A stretch of DNA of 64,000 bases, taken from Neospora caninum Liverpool. Its lineage: Eukaryota; Apicomplexa; Conoidasida; Eucoccidiorida; Sarcocystidae. The notes under the pieces are model-generated. The model was not told the DNA's origin, did no database searches, and saw only the letters and a program-made list of their open reading frames with translations. The stretch covers positions 1,674,001 to 1,738,000 of the forward strand of contig NC_018389.1 in the NCBI RefSeq assembly GCF_000208865.1, written 5' to 3'. Below, one piece after another: positions 1-12,367 of this stretch (its first letter is position 1; each line of letters starts with the position of its first letter). Made by a program: the position numbers and the translations under genes.

Positions 1-197
1 GTCGTGCTAATAGAGAAGATACTCTCTGTCCCGGCATGTAAATAGGGAGACGGATTTTCATACATTGTCACGTAATTATAGACGTGCAGAGGACGAGACG
101 GGGTTACGATGCGTTTATGAAATATACGCATATTATATATATATATATATATATATTTCACCCTTTGTGTATCAATCGTTGCCTGGAGTCTGCTTAC
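1..197 (-). other. Intron of the helicase gene at the left edge
   Basis: The last visible helicase exon ends at 198 with donor GTAAGC. The remaining 197 bases are intronic on the minus strand and hold an (AT)n run at 134-156. No further exon is visible before the edge. Confidence 0.6.
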
Positions 198-380
198 CGC
201 TGGGGGTGGAGAGGACAAAGAACGGGCGCGTCAAATTGAGCAGAGCCAGCGACTTTGGATTCTTCGTCATCGTGGCAGAGAAGGCTGCAACGACAGAAAA
301 CACAAGGCGACGCTGCAAGTGTCTTCTCGCCCTCACGCGTGTCTTCAGGTTTATCTGTACACCTCTACCGGCACAGCAAG

Positions 381-411
<31 letters not shown>

Positions 412-441
412 TATATATATACTGGAGCTCTTGCTTTCGTC

Positions 442-474
<33 letters not shown>
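134..474. repeat. (AT)n microsatellites flanking and within helicase introns
   Basis: Three tracts: 134-156, 381-422 (with TATC units at its left end) and 444-474. They sit either side of the helicase exon 198-284, inside introns. Confidence 0.95.
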
Positions 475-478
<4 letters not shown>

Positions 479-1363
479 AAGGGACTCAGTGCCTAGCTGG
501 TTATCCGTCTACAGCGCCGCGATATCTCCTTGTGCCTTTCACTGCATCCGCATCTCTACGTATTCGCAAACGGTAAGGCAGGTGCACATAAATATACATC
601 TGGAGGCAGACCGAAAAAGCATCCAAAACAGGCGACGAGCGCTCCACACTCGCTCGTGGACCCCTCCACACTAGCGGTACGCCGGACGGTGCGAAGCCAG
701 CTAGGAGTCGACCGAAACTGCTGTCTAGGAGGTCTGTGCAGGCCGTGCGAAAACGCAGCGCGCGCGAGAAAGCCCGGTTCCGTCCCGTCGCCGGTTTGCC
801 GCCTCACTGAGTTTCTGCAGCGGCAAGGAGGCCGACGCGACGAACGGGGAGGCGAATGCGGAGACGCAAGGGATCGCCACTTTGCCAGGCGAACGCGACG
901 CAAAGGAACGCCCGCGCGTTCGACAGGCCTCGAAGCGCAGTCTCTGCAGTGCTTCGACCGCCTTCATCCAGTCGTGGTGAGGCTGAGGGCACGAAGAACG
1001 GGGTGTGCATACACCGCCGGCACGCACGGCAGACATTCATAACGAGCACAGCAAACGCGCCGCCGTACGGTCAAATTAAATTCGAGGTAGCTGTTTCAAT
1101 AAAGCCGCTAGGAGCAAATCGAGCGCTCACCGCTCCCCGAATAGAGGAGACGAGAAGCGTGAACAAATCGTTCGATCGATTGCCCTCCACCGACACAGCG
1201 ATGACGTACAGCCGATAGGCAAGAGACGCTGCCTTTGCCTTGCGTTTTTCTGTGTCGATCTCGGCTAGGGTACGGATGTGACTACCGCACGCACCTCGCT
1301 CTCTCTATATATACGTATATATATATATATATATATATGTAGCGCACCCATCTGTCTCTCTGA

Positions 1364-1398
<35 letters not shown>

Positions 1399-1919
1399 CG
1401 TAGAGGGAAATAAAGATATACATATATATGTATAGTACAGATTGGTGTGGACACGTAAAAATGGATGTAGAAATCTCAAGAGAAACTGATAGACGCAGCG
1501 ATAGATCAAAGTGAACGGCGAAAGCAATCAAGTATGCCGCGCCCTTCCACGGCCACCTCTAGCGCTGCTGCAGGCACAGCCACCGCACGTTTGCGGCATC
1601 CATCTGACCGACTGGGGGAAGAAAGAAATGCGATGCGCGACGGCGGACGAATGTCCCGCGTACCTGCCTGACGAGACGGTCTGCCTCATCAATTACGAGC
1701 CACTGAACGTCGTCGAGGGACAGGCGCATGTCCCCAGCTGCCGAAGACGCGCGACACCAGGCGAGCGACCGGAAAGCGTCGGTGTTTCGTATAATGCGTG
1801 TGCAGAGACACCTTTACTCACTCCATATCGAAACACCCTCAGCAGGCAGAAAAGCCACACTCTCCATCTCCACAGCTGCGCAAAATATCTATCAAGTGAT
1901 ATATATATATATACATACA

Positions 1920-1951
<32 letters not shown>

Positions 1952-3658
1952 GATACATATATGTATATGTAAATTGTCGGTGCTTGGAGCATTGACGCAC
2001 AGCGCCCGTGAGATTCTGTGCAGGTTATCTCGTTCAGCCAGGCTCTGTTTCGAAGCAAAATAGACGGCTGGACTCCGTCTTTTATGTGGCTAAACACCAG
2101 GACATTAAGGCATGTGTCCCGGTATTCCAAGTCGAAAAACAAAAGCTGAATCCCTACCTTGTAGCGCATCCTCGTCCTGCAGAGAGAGGCCATCTTCTCC
2201 ACGAACCGCGTCAAAGGAAAATGCGCCGCCATTTCTGCGAGTGGCATTCCAAACCATCTCCGAGAACTTCCCAGGTGTACATACAACCACATCAGGCGGC
2301 GCGGCTGAATCTGGCGACGCCGAACCGGCGATGGAAACGCCGCTGGTGGCTTCAGGTGCGTGCGAAGAGCCGAGAAACGAAGCGAGAAAATCGGAGTTGA
2401 GAGGCGACGCGAAACGCGTCCCGCTGCTGTTGCTCCCGCCAGCCGATCCGTTCCCGCGCTTGTTCCGGTGTACAGGCAGCTCGCCAACGAGACAGACAAC
2501 AGAGATATCCCGGCAGAAGACCACTTGGTTGCCGAGCGTCGTCTTTGAATCACAGATGCCTGTGGAGTCCAAAGGCGTCGTGTTCACCCCATCTAGACCG
2601 GTATCGCTCTCGGGTTTCTTCCGTCCGCGTTTCCCTGCGTGCTCGTCCGCCGCGTCGCTTCGTTCGTTTTCTTCCGCGTCTGCGTGACGAACGCTGCTGG
2701 ATGACGTGCGGCAGGACCCGGGTCGAGAAACGAAAGGCGAAGGATGAAAGTGGCGAAATCGGCGAAACTCCTCAGCGACTTGCATCGCTAGCTCGCGGGT
2801 AGGGACAAGCACGACGCAGCGCGTTGTCCGAACTGCAGAGGAAAGGATTTGGAGGCACACGATGAGACGCTGGAGTCGCGACTCGAAGCGTCAGAGCATT
2901 TGGTAGCCCGCGATGCGATTCTAAAGTGAGGAAGCGAAGCGCCGTCCGAAGGAGCAGCCTCCGGACCGCCGGCGAACGCTGGTCAGGAGGCGCAGAAGAG
3001 CGAGGGCTAGAGTCCATCAGCGCCAAAGACACACACAAGTGATGGCGAAGCGCGTGCAAAAGCGAGACGTCGAAGAGAGAGCGACAGAGGGAGAGAAGGA
3101 GAGACAGAGAGGGAGAGAACCGGAGACACAGAGGGAACGAGCGAAAGAATTTCACAGGGAACGAAAGGAACAAGAGTGGAGGATGAGACGCAAAACGCGT
3201 GACGGAAAGACGAAAAACGAGAGGCTCAACTGAGCATAGAGACAAAGAGAGAAAAAGAAGGCGAGGACGAGAGGACCACAGAGAGGACTGACTACGGCGC
3301 GAGAGTCGCTGGGTTAGGCTTACCGACTGATCCCAGAAGGAAACTGACGATGGGCAAAACGTAGCAGAACGTTTTCCCCTCGCCTGAAGAAGGGACGGAC
3401 AGGGACACGCAAGAACGCATGCGGCAAGCAAACGATCCACCCGTCCTTCGGTGTAATCAGACCGTTTCGACATCTGAGTGCAATCACCACTCCACATGAG
3501 GCTCTCTCGTTGCTTCCGTCGCCCGTTCATTCCCTGTTCCTCCGGCACACACCATTCCCTTCCATGCATCATTTTCGCCACCCTCGCCCCTTGCTGAATC
3601 CTTCAGCCTCCCGTCTGCTTCCGCGCCCGCTCCTCCTCTCGCCTCAAATCACCCCCTA

Positions 3659-3700
<42 letters not shown>

Positions 3701-5667
3701 CATTTGTAGATATTTGTATAGATCGACAGACGAAGACACAAGAAAAGGCCGGTGACACCAGTACATGTACAGGTCGATGGGTGGGACGAGTGACGTGGCT
3801 TTCTTCAGAGGAATTTACCGGTGGGAGCCGACACGCAGAGATCGCAGTTTTGCGCGTCGTACGGCCTGTCGATACACCTCGTGAGGAAGTGGACCACCGT
3901 GCGCTGAACTGCAAACAATCGGCACAAATTTAAAACTCCAAGCGTCTGGGAAGAACCCCGACACATGACTGAGGCGACAGTCACAGAGAACATCGGGGAT
4001 CTGCTCCTTCTGTGCCTGTTCCCCTCCTGTCTTCTGCCCCCGTCTCATCTTCCGTCGTCACTTGCCTCAGCTTCTTTTCCTTCTCCTTTTCGTCCCTCTC
4101 CTACGCTCCCTTCTTCGCTGCCCCTTCTTTCTTCCCGGCTCTTCTCTTCTCAACTCTGCGAGCCACTCGTTCCCGCTGTAGCGACACCCACTGCGTCTCC
4201 TCGTTTTCCGTTTGTACCAATCTTCTTTCATTCCTCTTTCTCTGCCGCGCCAGGGCTGTGCCTGGCTGTCGCCTCCCACTTGCGTCTGAAGGCGCTCCAA
4301 ACCCTGCGATCGACGTTCCATAGGAAGACGCCACACGACGCCCGTGCACAGCCCCGACGACCCACGTGTCCCTGATGCTCCCTTTGCGTGTAAAAACGAG
4401 GTGCATGCAGCTCACACGCCACATATATGTTTAAACACAAATATACATTTCAATTGGGAATTGTGGAGCGCCACGCATGCGTAGAAACTCACAAGTATAA
4501 AACCCGATAAACAAATGTATATATATATATATATATATATGAACGCATACATCACTAAAAAGAGGCACAACCATACGCATAGAGCCTCATGAATAGATCA
4601 GTACACAGATTCCGAGACACGTGACACCACGGAGATGCATTTGTGGGTACAAAGACCGAAGCCCACGTCGTTTTGGATTTTCCATCTGTTAAAGCCTTCA
4701 ACAGTTTCTGCTAACCTGGAAACAGGCTCTGAATGTTCCTGCGCCGAAGAGCGTCGACTACGCAGGGATGGAGAGCGCGGAGACTCTGAGCCTGCTTCTC
4801 GTCCTCCTCTTCCCCTGCGCTGTGCTGTGTCACGACGCAGTATCGACTTGTAAACTCAGGACGAGGTGTCCTCTCTTTACCAGCACAAGATGGAGATGAA
4901 GACGATGACGATGAAGAGGAAGAAGCGGACGACGAGGCGGACGAAGAAGAGGCAGATGAAGGCGAGGAGGGATCCTGGGAATCTGGGGTTTCCTTGGAGT
5001 CCTTCTGTGCTGCGTCTGTCTCCTCGCTGTCTCCGTTTGCATCTTCTCCGTCTTGACCTTCTTCGTCTCGTGATTGCTCCTCTGTGTTGCGAGTCCCTTT
5101 TCGTTTCATGTGTCGTTTTCGGTGCCGTTTCCCTTCTTCGTTTGGCAGCGCCTCTTGTCTTTCTCGATCGGCCTTTTCGTCTTCCGCTTCATCTCCGTTC
5201 TCCTCGTGTGCGAGCGTGTCCTCATCTTCAGTCAAGTTTTTCCTCCTTCTTCGCCTCTTACGTTTCCTTCCCAACCGCGTGCCTGCGTCTCCGTCGTCAC
5301 CCTCGACAGGCTCCTCTCTCTTTTCTCCTTCTTTCTCAGCCTCTCTGCCCCGCTCGCGTTTTCTTTTCCTCTCCTCGCCCTCCCTTGCTCCATTTGCCTC
5401 ATCGTCTCTCTTTTCTGTTCGCGCTTCTCCTACGTGGTCTCCCTTTGTTCCGGAAGCTGCTGCACGCTCAGTTCCGTGTGTCTTCTCCCTCTCATGTTTG
5501 GACTTGCAGGCGCCGCCCTCAACAGCCTTCTCGCCGCCTTCCCTCGCGAGTCTCCTTGCCTCTTGTCGAAGTTTTCTGTACTCGGAATCTCGCGTTTTCT
5601 TCCTCTTTCCGGTCTGGGCATTTTCCTCCTCGCCTCCCCGATCCGCGGGGGCGATCTCACTCGCCAT
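198..5667 (-). CDS. DEAD-box ATP-dependent RNA helicase, DDX51/Dbp6-like (3' end missing)
   Basis: Seven exons read on the minus strand: 5667-4716, 3908-3819, 3383-3324, 2832-2158, 1737-1664, 982-808 and 284-198. All junctions keep phase and give 704 residues before the gene leaves the window. Residues 1-250 are extremely Lys/Glu/Arg-rich with a poly-Ser stretch, typical of a nucleolar protein. The helicase core follows: Q-motif-like region (LHPCVVDALRRRNIQSLFPVQ begins near residue 298), motif I APTGEGKT (345-352), motif Ia PTRELA (378-383), motif Ib TPGK (553-556), motif II DEAD (609-612) and motif III SAT (678-680). The segment HHDWMKAVEALQ after DEAD and LQKL just before SAT match the DDX51/Dbp6 branch, which acts in 60S ribosomal subunit biogenesis in the nucleolus. 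The ATG at 5667 starts MASEIAPADRG; upstream in-frame codons encode hydrophobic UTR-like sequence. About 165 residues separate motifs Ia and Ib, far more than usual. The C-terminal RecA domain is off the left edge. Orthology to DDX51 is inferred from motifs; DEAD-box identity is certain. Confidence 0.88.
1307..1398. repeat. (AT)n microsatellites
   Basis: Two interrupted runs, 1307-1338 and 1362-1398, in the helicase intron between exons 1664-1737 and 808-982. Confidence 0.95.
1899..1968. repeat. Compound (AT)n(ACAT)n microsatellite
   Basis: A short AT run followed by about ten ACAT units and a degenerate tail, in the helicase intron upstream (minus sense) of the DEAD exon. Confidence 0.95.
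3661..3698. repeat. (AT)n microsatellite
   Basis: Uninterrupted AT run in the helicase intron between exons 3819-3908 and 3324-3383. Confidence 0.95.
4517..4540. repeat. (AT)n microsatellite
   Basis: AT run of 24 bases in the first helicase intron. Confidence 0.95.
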
Positions 5668-7527
5668 CGGAACGCACGTGCGTCGAGATTCAAAGGGAAA
5701 AACTGGAAAGGAAGGAGCGCCAAAAAAAAGAAACCGTATAAACGCTACAGAAACAAAGAGACAGAGTGACTGGAGGAAACGGGGACGAAGAGACGGCGTG
5801 CCGAGAAAGGGGAGAACGAGGAGGCACGATGAAAAAGTGGAAAAGGAGAGAGACGAGTCGACTGAATAGCAGGACACAGAGGAGGAGGTTCTGCTGATCT
5901 TTTTCGTAAGCCAGGCTGAGGGATACCAGCAGAAAGGGAAAAGTATGGCAGAGGAACGCATGCAGTCTGGGGAAGTATTTTCCACTCGACAATGAAGGGT
6001 AGCGCCCGGGAAAGCAACATATTCCCTTTCTATCTTCTCCCTCCTCTTCGACCTGGACAGTCGTCGCCTGTATGTCTAAATTGCTCGACAGGGAAAGAGA
6101 GTTGAATTAAAGAAACGAAATCATCGACGACTCTGGTACACACAGAAGGATACCAGCACCTCTGTCTCTTTTGTTGTGCGGCTCTTGCTTTCCTGTTTCC
6201 CCTATTTTTCCGCGGTTGAGGGAAAGTCTCACCGCTCGAGGACTACGCGGGAGAAATGTCGCTGCGCGGTGTATCGACACTCGATACACGGGAGGAGGGG
6301 CACCAGCGTCGAGCTCCGAGGCTTGTTTCCGGAAACGAAAGAGACATCGCCTCCTTTTCCAACGGCAGCTTGTCCCCAGGAGGAATCTTGAAAAAAACCG
6401 GGAAAACAAGGAGCCTCGAGCAGCGGCGCCCGCGTCGAGAGACAGCGCAGTGGTTCTCTCTGCTCGAAGAAGACTCGTCGCCAGGAGGCGGAAACGACCT
6501 TCGAATCTGATGAGAAGAAGCAAACAGCTGCGAGTAAAAATGCGTGAAAAGGAGAGATGACCAGCAACAGTGCCAACTGCCTCTGTCGAGATGAGAGGGA
6601 AGCGTTTCCCTCAACGTTCCCAATAAAACAGAGACTGTGTCTCCTTTTCGCGTAGGAAATGACAGCGCCGACGCATGCGCAGCCCCCGGGCGAGCCCCAG
6701 CAGCTCTGTGAGGCTTTTCGCGGCGCGTGAAGAACGAAAGAGGTGTAGGCAAGTGTGTTGTCTTTCTTTGTCGCTTTTCTGTCCATTCAGCTTGCCGTGC
6801 ATACTGCTTTCGCCTGTCAGATTAGGGCGATGGGATCCACGTCCACAGGAAGGTCATGCGTGCGCCGTTTCTCTTCGACGTGTGTGTGTCGTACTCAATA
6901 GCGTCTGGATATCACTTGTTGAAATACATGGGATCTGAATCTGCACATCTCTGATTTTTTTCGCCGTCTGCATTCTTTTGCATCTGAATGGACTTGTGTG
7001 TCAGTACACCCGGCAGCGGAACGGAACCGATCTGTCCTTGGAGGCAGAAAACACCAACGCGAATGTCTCCCGCTTGTTCTCGGCTTCTTTTGGAAGAGTC
7101 TCTCGCGTCGCACGATTCGTTTTTCTTCCTTTGTCTCTCGTCTGCTGCCGCCTCTCTCTCCGTCGTGACCTCCCGCTCTATGTCTTCCTCGTGTAATAAG
7201 GCTCTCGGAATGCCGGTCGACTGTCTTCTTCCTGCAGGCGTTCTCTCTTGCCTCGGCTGTTTGTAGACCTGCCTTCCTCTCTTCTTTTGTCACCCGACGT
7301 CAGTCACCGTCGTCTCCTCGTTTGGTCTTCTTTTGTTCTTCTCTCTTCGCTTGTTCTTCGTGGCCTTCTCTGTGGCTGTTCCTCATCATTTCCACGGCGT
7401 TTTCTCTGCGCGTCGTCTGCCTCGTCTCTCGCCGTTTTCTCTTCGCCGTTTGTGCCTTCTCTTTCAAGTCTCTCTCTGTCTCCTCCGCTCGCTCCTTGCC
7501 CGCTGTAGCTCTCCTCTTTTCTTCCTC
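5668..7527. promoter_or_regulatory. Divergent intergenic region between helicase and AOS1 genes
   Basis: About 1.86 kb between the two start codons (5667 minus, 7528 plus) must contain both promoters and 5' UTRs. I see no conserved coding exon in it. GCATGC palindromes occur at 5958-5963 and 6673-6678; TGCATGC-like elements are known cis-motifs in Toxoplasma promoters. The 300 bp before 7528 is strongly C/T-rich, as often seen in 5' leaders of this group. No TATA box stands out. Confidence 0.45.
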
Positions 7528-10500
7528 ATGGCAAATCGCTCGTCGTCGCCTCCCCAAGAAGGTCCGGCGACAAGCCCGGAGAGCCTTCTTTCCAACCGCG
7601 TCTTCGACAGGCAAATTCGTCTTTGGGGAGTCGAATCTCAACGAAGGTAACGTCGTTCTCGCCGCGTCTCTACATTTCTATGCACCTCCGTTCCGTCCTC
7701 CTCTTTGTCTTGCTTTCCCCCTCCATTTCCTTCGGACTTCTCTCCAGACTCCGCGCCTTCGTCTCCTCTGCCTTTTCGTCTTGATCTTTATCAGCCGCCT
7801 CTTCCCTTCCTTGATTGTCTCCTCGTGGCGTTGTCACTTTCTCCTGCTCGCTTTTTCTCTCTTCTCTCTGCTTGAGAAACTTCTTTCCTTCGCGAAGTCA
7901 GCCGACTGTGCCCGACCACGTCTTTGGGGGTCACCATCGGATCAGGACAGATATCTTCTAGAGTGAACGTATGGAAACTTTTCGTTCTCGGCTTTTCCCC
8001 AGGCTCCTCTCGTCACACGTTCTTCTTGTGGGGCTAACCAGCATCCACGTCGAACTGGCGAAAAATCTCGCCCTCTCAGGTAATGCCTTCGCGTCGCAGC
8101 CCGTCTTCTCCTTTTCTCGTTCTCACTACCTCTCTTTTGGCCTCTTTCCTTTTCTCCTCTGTTGCATTTTCTCTCTCCTTCCTTCCCTCACCTTTCTCTG
8201 TTTCTCTGCCTGCCCTCTCTGCGCTTTCGCGCACGCGTTCTCGCCCAGTGTCCTCTCTCCTCTCTTCGTCATCGAGCCGACTTGCTCCTTCCAACGTTCT
8301 TTGTCGTTTTTGACTTCCTTTCTTTCTCTTCTTCCCTCTCCCGTTTCTCGCATTCTCTCTCAGGTGTACGTGTCTCGCTCTGCGACAGCCGCTCCGTTGG
8401 CGAAATCGACTTCGCCTTCAACTTCCTCGTAAAGCGCGAAGCGGAAGGTCAACGTGTAAGTGCCCTCAACCTCTCTCTGTTTCTTTTCTCTCTCCCGTCC
8501 CTCTCAGATGGCGTCCCGCTGTCTCTCCAGGTGTTTCCCGTTCCTCTTTTCTTGTCCTGTGTGTCGCGGGTTTATACGGTTGACTCCTCTCGACACTTTC
8601 TCATTGCTGCAATCAACTGCCCCGTCCCAGCGTCGGACAGAGTCGCGGGGCGTGCAGTTGGGGAACCCCACTACATTAAAGCTTTGCAGGGAATCGCAAC
8701 TTGTGCCGCCGTTCGCGTCGCCCCCACACGCCTCAGGTCCTCTGTAGGAGACTGTGTTGTGTCGCCTGCCTCCTTCTCTCCCTTCCCCCTACGTTTCCAG
8801 TCGTCTCCACTTGTCCTTCTTCTCGCAGTTCCCCTGAGCTTCAGCTGTCCGTGTCGCTGAGTTGGCGTTTCCCTCTGTCCGGGTGTTTCTCTCAGACTGT
8901 TCCCTCCCCTTTCGTTTGCTCTTCGTCTGTCTTCCGTTCGTCGTCTCTCCCCTGTTCGGCGTTTTCTTGCTCTCCCTGCGTTCCGCTGCGTTCCTCTCAG
9001 TGTCTCACGCCTTGTGTTCCTCTTTTTTCTCTGTTGTTTTCTCTTCTCGCTTCCCCTGTCTATGCTTCCCTCACTTCCACCTCGCATTTCCCCGCGTTTT
9101 CCCCTTTGCGTGTTCCTCAGGTCGCCAGCGCCAGTCTCGCTGGGCTTCGCGACATGGCACCCTTTGTCGCCTTTGAGGAACTTCCTGAATCTGAGTTTCA
9201 GCGGCTGCTTGCATTTCTTGGAGAAGAAGACGCACTGGCGAAAACGCAAAAAGGGGAACGGGCCGGCGAAGCCCTCCACGCCGTACAGCTGGTCGCACGC
9301 TTTACTGCGATTTGTGTGGCATCTGAGTTTTACCCTCTTTCTTCCTTGGTGAGATACGAGCAGGCACACCTGCATGCAGTGGAACGCAGCAGTCCCGTCG
9401 ACAACACGGCCGAGGGCTGAGATCTGGACTTTAACTTTTTATCGAAGAGAGATCTGCAACAGACGTGGATAGACGGTGAAACCCGGAAACGAATCGGCAC
9501 AGAACCCAGCCTCGACGCGTGGTAGATTGTTCCTAGATTTCTCGCTTTTCTTTGATGCACGCCCGACCATTTCCCCGTTTGTTGGGCTTTCGCTTCCGGA
9601 CGCGCTCTCCGTCTTCAGCCTCAGTCTACCCTTATTCGTTTTCCTTTCGGGTGCGTCGTTTCCTTTTTTGCCGGAAATGCAGGCTCCGCTGGATACCCTC
9701 TGTCGACAGCTAAATGTTGTAAGTAGCTGTTGTTCTTATTCCCTCCATAATCATATAAATAAATATATATATATATATATCTGTGCTTGAGTAGAAACGG
9801 GTGTATATCTTGTGTCTCATCGTGCTCCATCCACGACAGGCTGTCGACGCAAATACACATGTAGCTGCATTTCTTACATGCATCGCTGCACTGCGCATGA
9901 TCAGATAAACTATGTGTTGTTATTATCGCATTATAAGTAGACATGTATCTGGTTCCTGTTGTTTCAGGCGTTTTGCAGTTCTCACTGCAGCGGCAAACTG
10001 GGATTCGGATTTCTCGACTTCCATCGCCATGCATTGTATGTTTCGCATTCCCTCAAGCTCTTCTTTATTTATACCAGTTTCCTTCGTTCGGTCCTTCATT
10101 TGTCTTCTCCTTCTCGAGTTGCTTAGGTCCCTCCCCCCTTCTCACCCTCGCGTGAGCTCCACATCTCTTGTGTTGAACGTGACAACGTGGTGTGGGGTAC
10201 TGCCTCCCTCTCTCGCTTCTCTCTGCCGCGTTACACGTGACTCCACTGTCTTCCTGTCCTGCTCCTTTGTGTCATTTACTGCCTCTTTCTCTCTTACATT
10301 CTTCATTCGTTCCATCTCCCTTTACTGGTATTCTCCTCATGCCTGAAGTTGGACGTGTCTCTTTTGCGTGTGCCACAAGCGCACCCGACACACTGATATA
10401 CGCATATATACAAATGTATGTATATATCTGAATACGTATAGATGCATGTATAGGTGTATAGAAATATCTATAAACAGATATATATATGAAAATGTATCCA

Positions 10501-12331
10501 TGTGAGTGTTGCGGTGTCGCAGTTGACATCAGGTCCACGTATTTTTAGAGCAGGCAAATGAACAGAGGTACACCTCAAATGCAGTGTCCTTGGGTGTTTT
10601 GGCTATTTCCCCTTTCTTGTTTTCTGTTCGATCCCGTTTCAGTCGGGTGCCTGCGCCGAAGTCGGAGAAGACTCAGGCTGGCGTATCTGGAGAGGCGAAG
10701 AAAGGTGAAGATGGAGAAGACGAGAGTTTGCCACAGCACGACATGAAAGAAAAAGCGTATCCATCTCTCGACGAAATGATGCATTGCAGCCTTGTACGTG
10801 TCCGCCGGTCTCGGCGTGTACAAATAAATAAATAAATAAATAAATATATATATATATATATATTTCCATATATATGTGTATAAGTGCTTATGTGCGTATA
10901 TGTGTAGATTCTTGTTATCCAAAAATAGCGCAGTATAAGAGGAAATAGTTACAACTGTATACGCTTCACTCTCTATCGCAGTCTACATCTATATGAGCAT
11001 CTGTATCTGAGTAGAGGGAACAAGATCTTGCACAGTATACTACCTGTGGAAGGATGCGGTATTCCTCCCGCCTTTTGGTGATAAATGTGTTTGACTGATG
11101 CGAGAGGCATTCATACGTTCCTTTGTATAGCGCAGCTGCCGACTCCTCTCTCTGCTTGCAGTCCTGTTTGCGGTAGATGTTTGTGTATCTATGCTCTGCG
11201 TGTCCACTGCGCTCAAACCAGATGAAGAGTGCTCACGCATGTATATAGCCATGTTTGTGAATATATATATATATATATGGGGGTGCGTAGATGGATTCGT
11301 GAATGTTCCGCAAGCTCCCCCCCTTTGGCCATGATCCTGACATGTTTGTATGCACTTAGACGAGGGTGGAGGCCTGTACATGCCCACGCACTCTACTACT
11401 GGTGTTAGGATTGGTAGTCACGTGCATGTTTCTTTTCGTGTGTCTAGGGCAAAGCCGACAGGAAGGTGGATCCTGCCCTTCTCGTCTACCTCAGTAGGTC
11501 CTCCGTCTCGTTTCCCTCAATCGAGAGCTGCAGAGGGTATCTCGGAGGGGCAACTGCACACAGCATACCGGCGCGCCGAAACGCGGGTCTTCGAGGGGAG
11601 CGAGGCATCTTTTTCGCTGTCTCCTTCCAGTTGGAGGGTGACGCGTGGATACGGACGTGCACGGTATCCAGCCACGGAGGTAGACAGCAGGAGTGCAAAC
11701 TGCAAATCTCCTATGCAGCTCTCTCTTCGGTTTCTTCGACACCGTTCCTTTCTCTTTGGAAGCGCAGCTTGGGCGAGTGGGACTCCTGCAACGCCGAAAT
11801 CGAGAGTTCGATGGAACGCTGCACAGCACTTTCATTTCCCATCATTGTGCGCTGTGCTCGCTGCGCGTTGTTGGTCACCAGCCATGCAGAAGTGGCAAGC
11901 GGACAAAGAAGCGAAAGGCGAGCAGGAACGAAAGGATGGAACAACGTCCCGGACGCTGCCTCTGCCGCGATACGACAGTTTACCTGAGGACGATGACTTC
12001 GCTCATTTTACAAAGCAGGAACTTCGCCAAGAGGGTGGACCTGCCGCTGCTGCCTTCGAACAGTCGCCGATTCTCATTAAGTGAGTGTAATCTGATAGCG
12101 TAGACGGATAGTCACGGAGGCCGATACTCGGGTGACATTTTTGCGTGTGGTTGTATAGAGATTGTCACGTGCATACATTTGGGCAATTCAGGGTTTGGAA
12201 GCCCATTGTGAGGTGGTGCTCGCCAGTGGAGAGAAAGAGAGTTCGCCGCTCTAGGATGTTCAGGCCGCGTCGTTCTTATGGATCCTTTCGTAAAAGCTCA
12301 GGACACACCGTCAAGCTACCATGTACACGCA

Positions 12332-12367
<36 letters not shown>

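Noticed and set aside
65..1531. Open frames coding for long Tyr/Ile repeats on both strands near 65-496 and 1265-1531
   Set aside because: They are translations of (AT)n microsatellites that lie in helicase introns; no family sequence or splice support.
4866..5869. Several long plus-strand frames rich in Ser, Leu, Phe and Arg
   Set aside because: Antisense to the Lys/Glu-rich first exon of the helicase; the complement of GAR-type codons gives C/T-rich open frames by chance.
7322..7966. Plus-strand 214-codon frame around the AOS1 start
   Set aside because: Leu/Phe/Ser-rich translation of the C/T-rich leader and first intron, out of frame with the conserved AOS1 exon.
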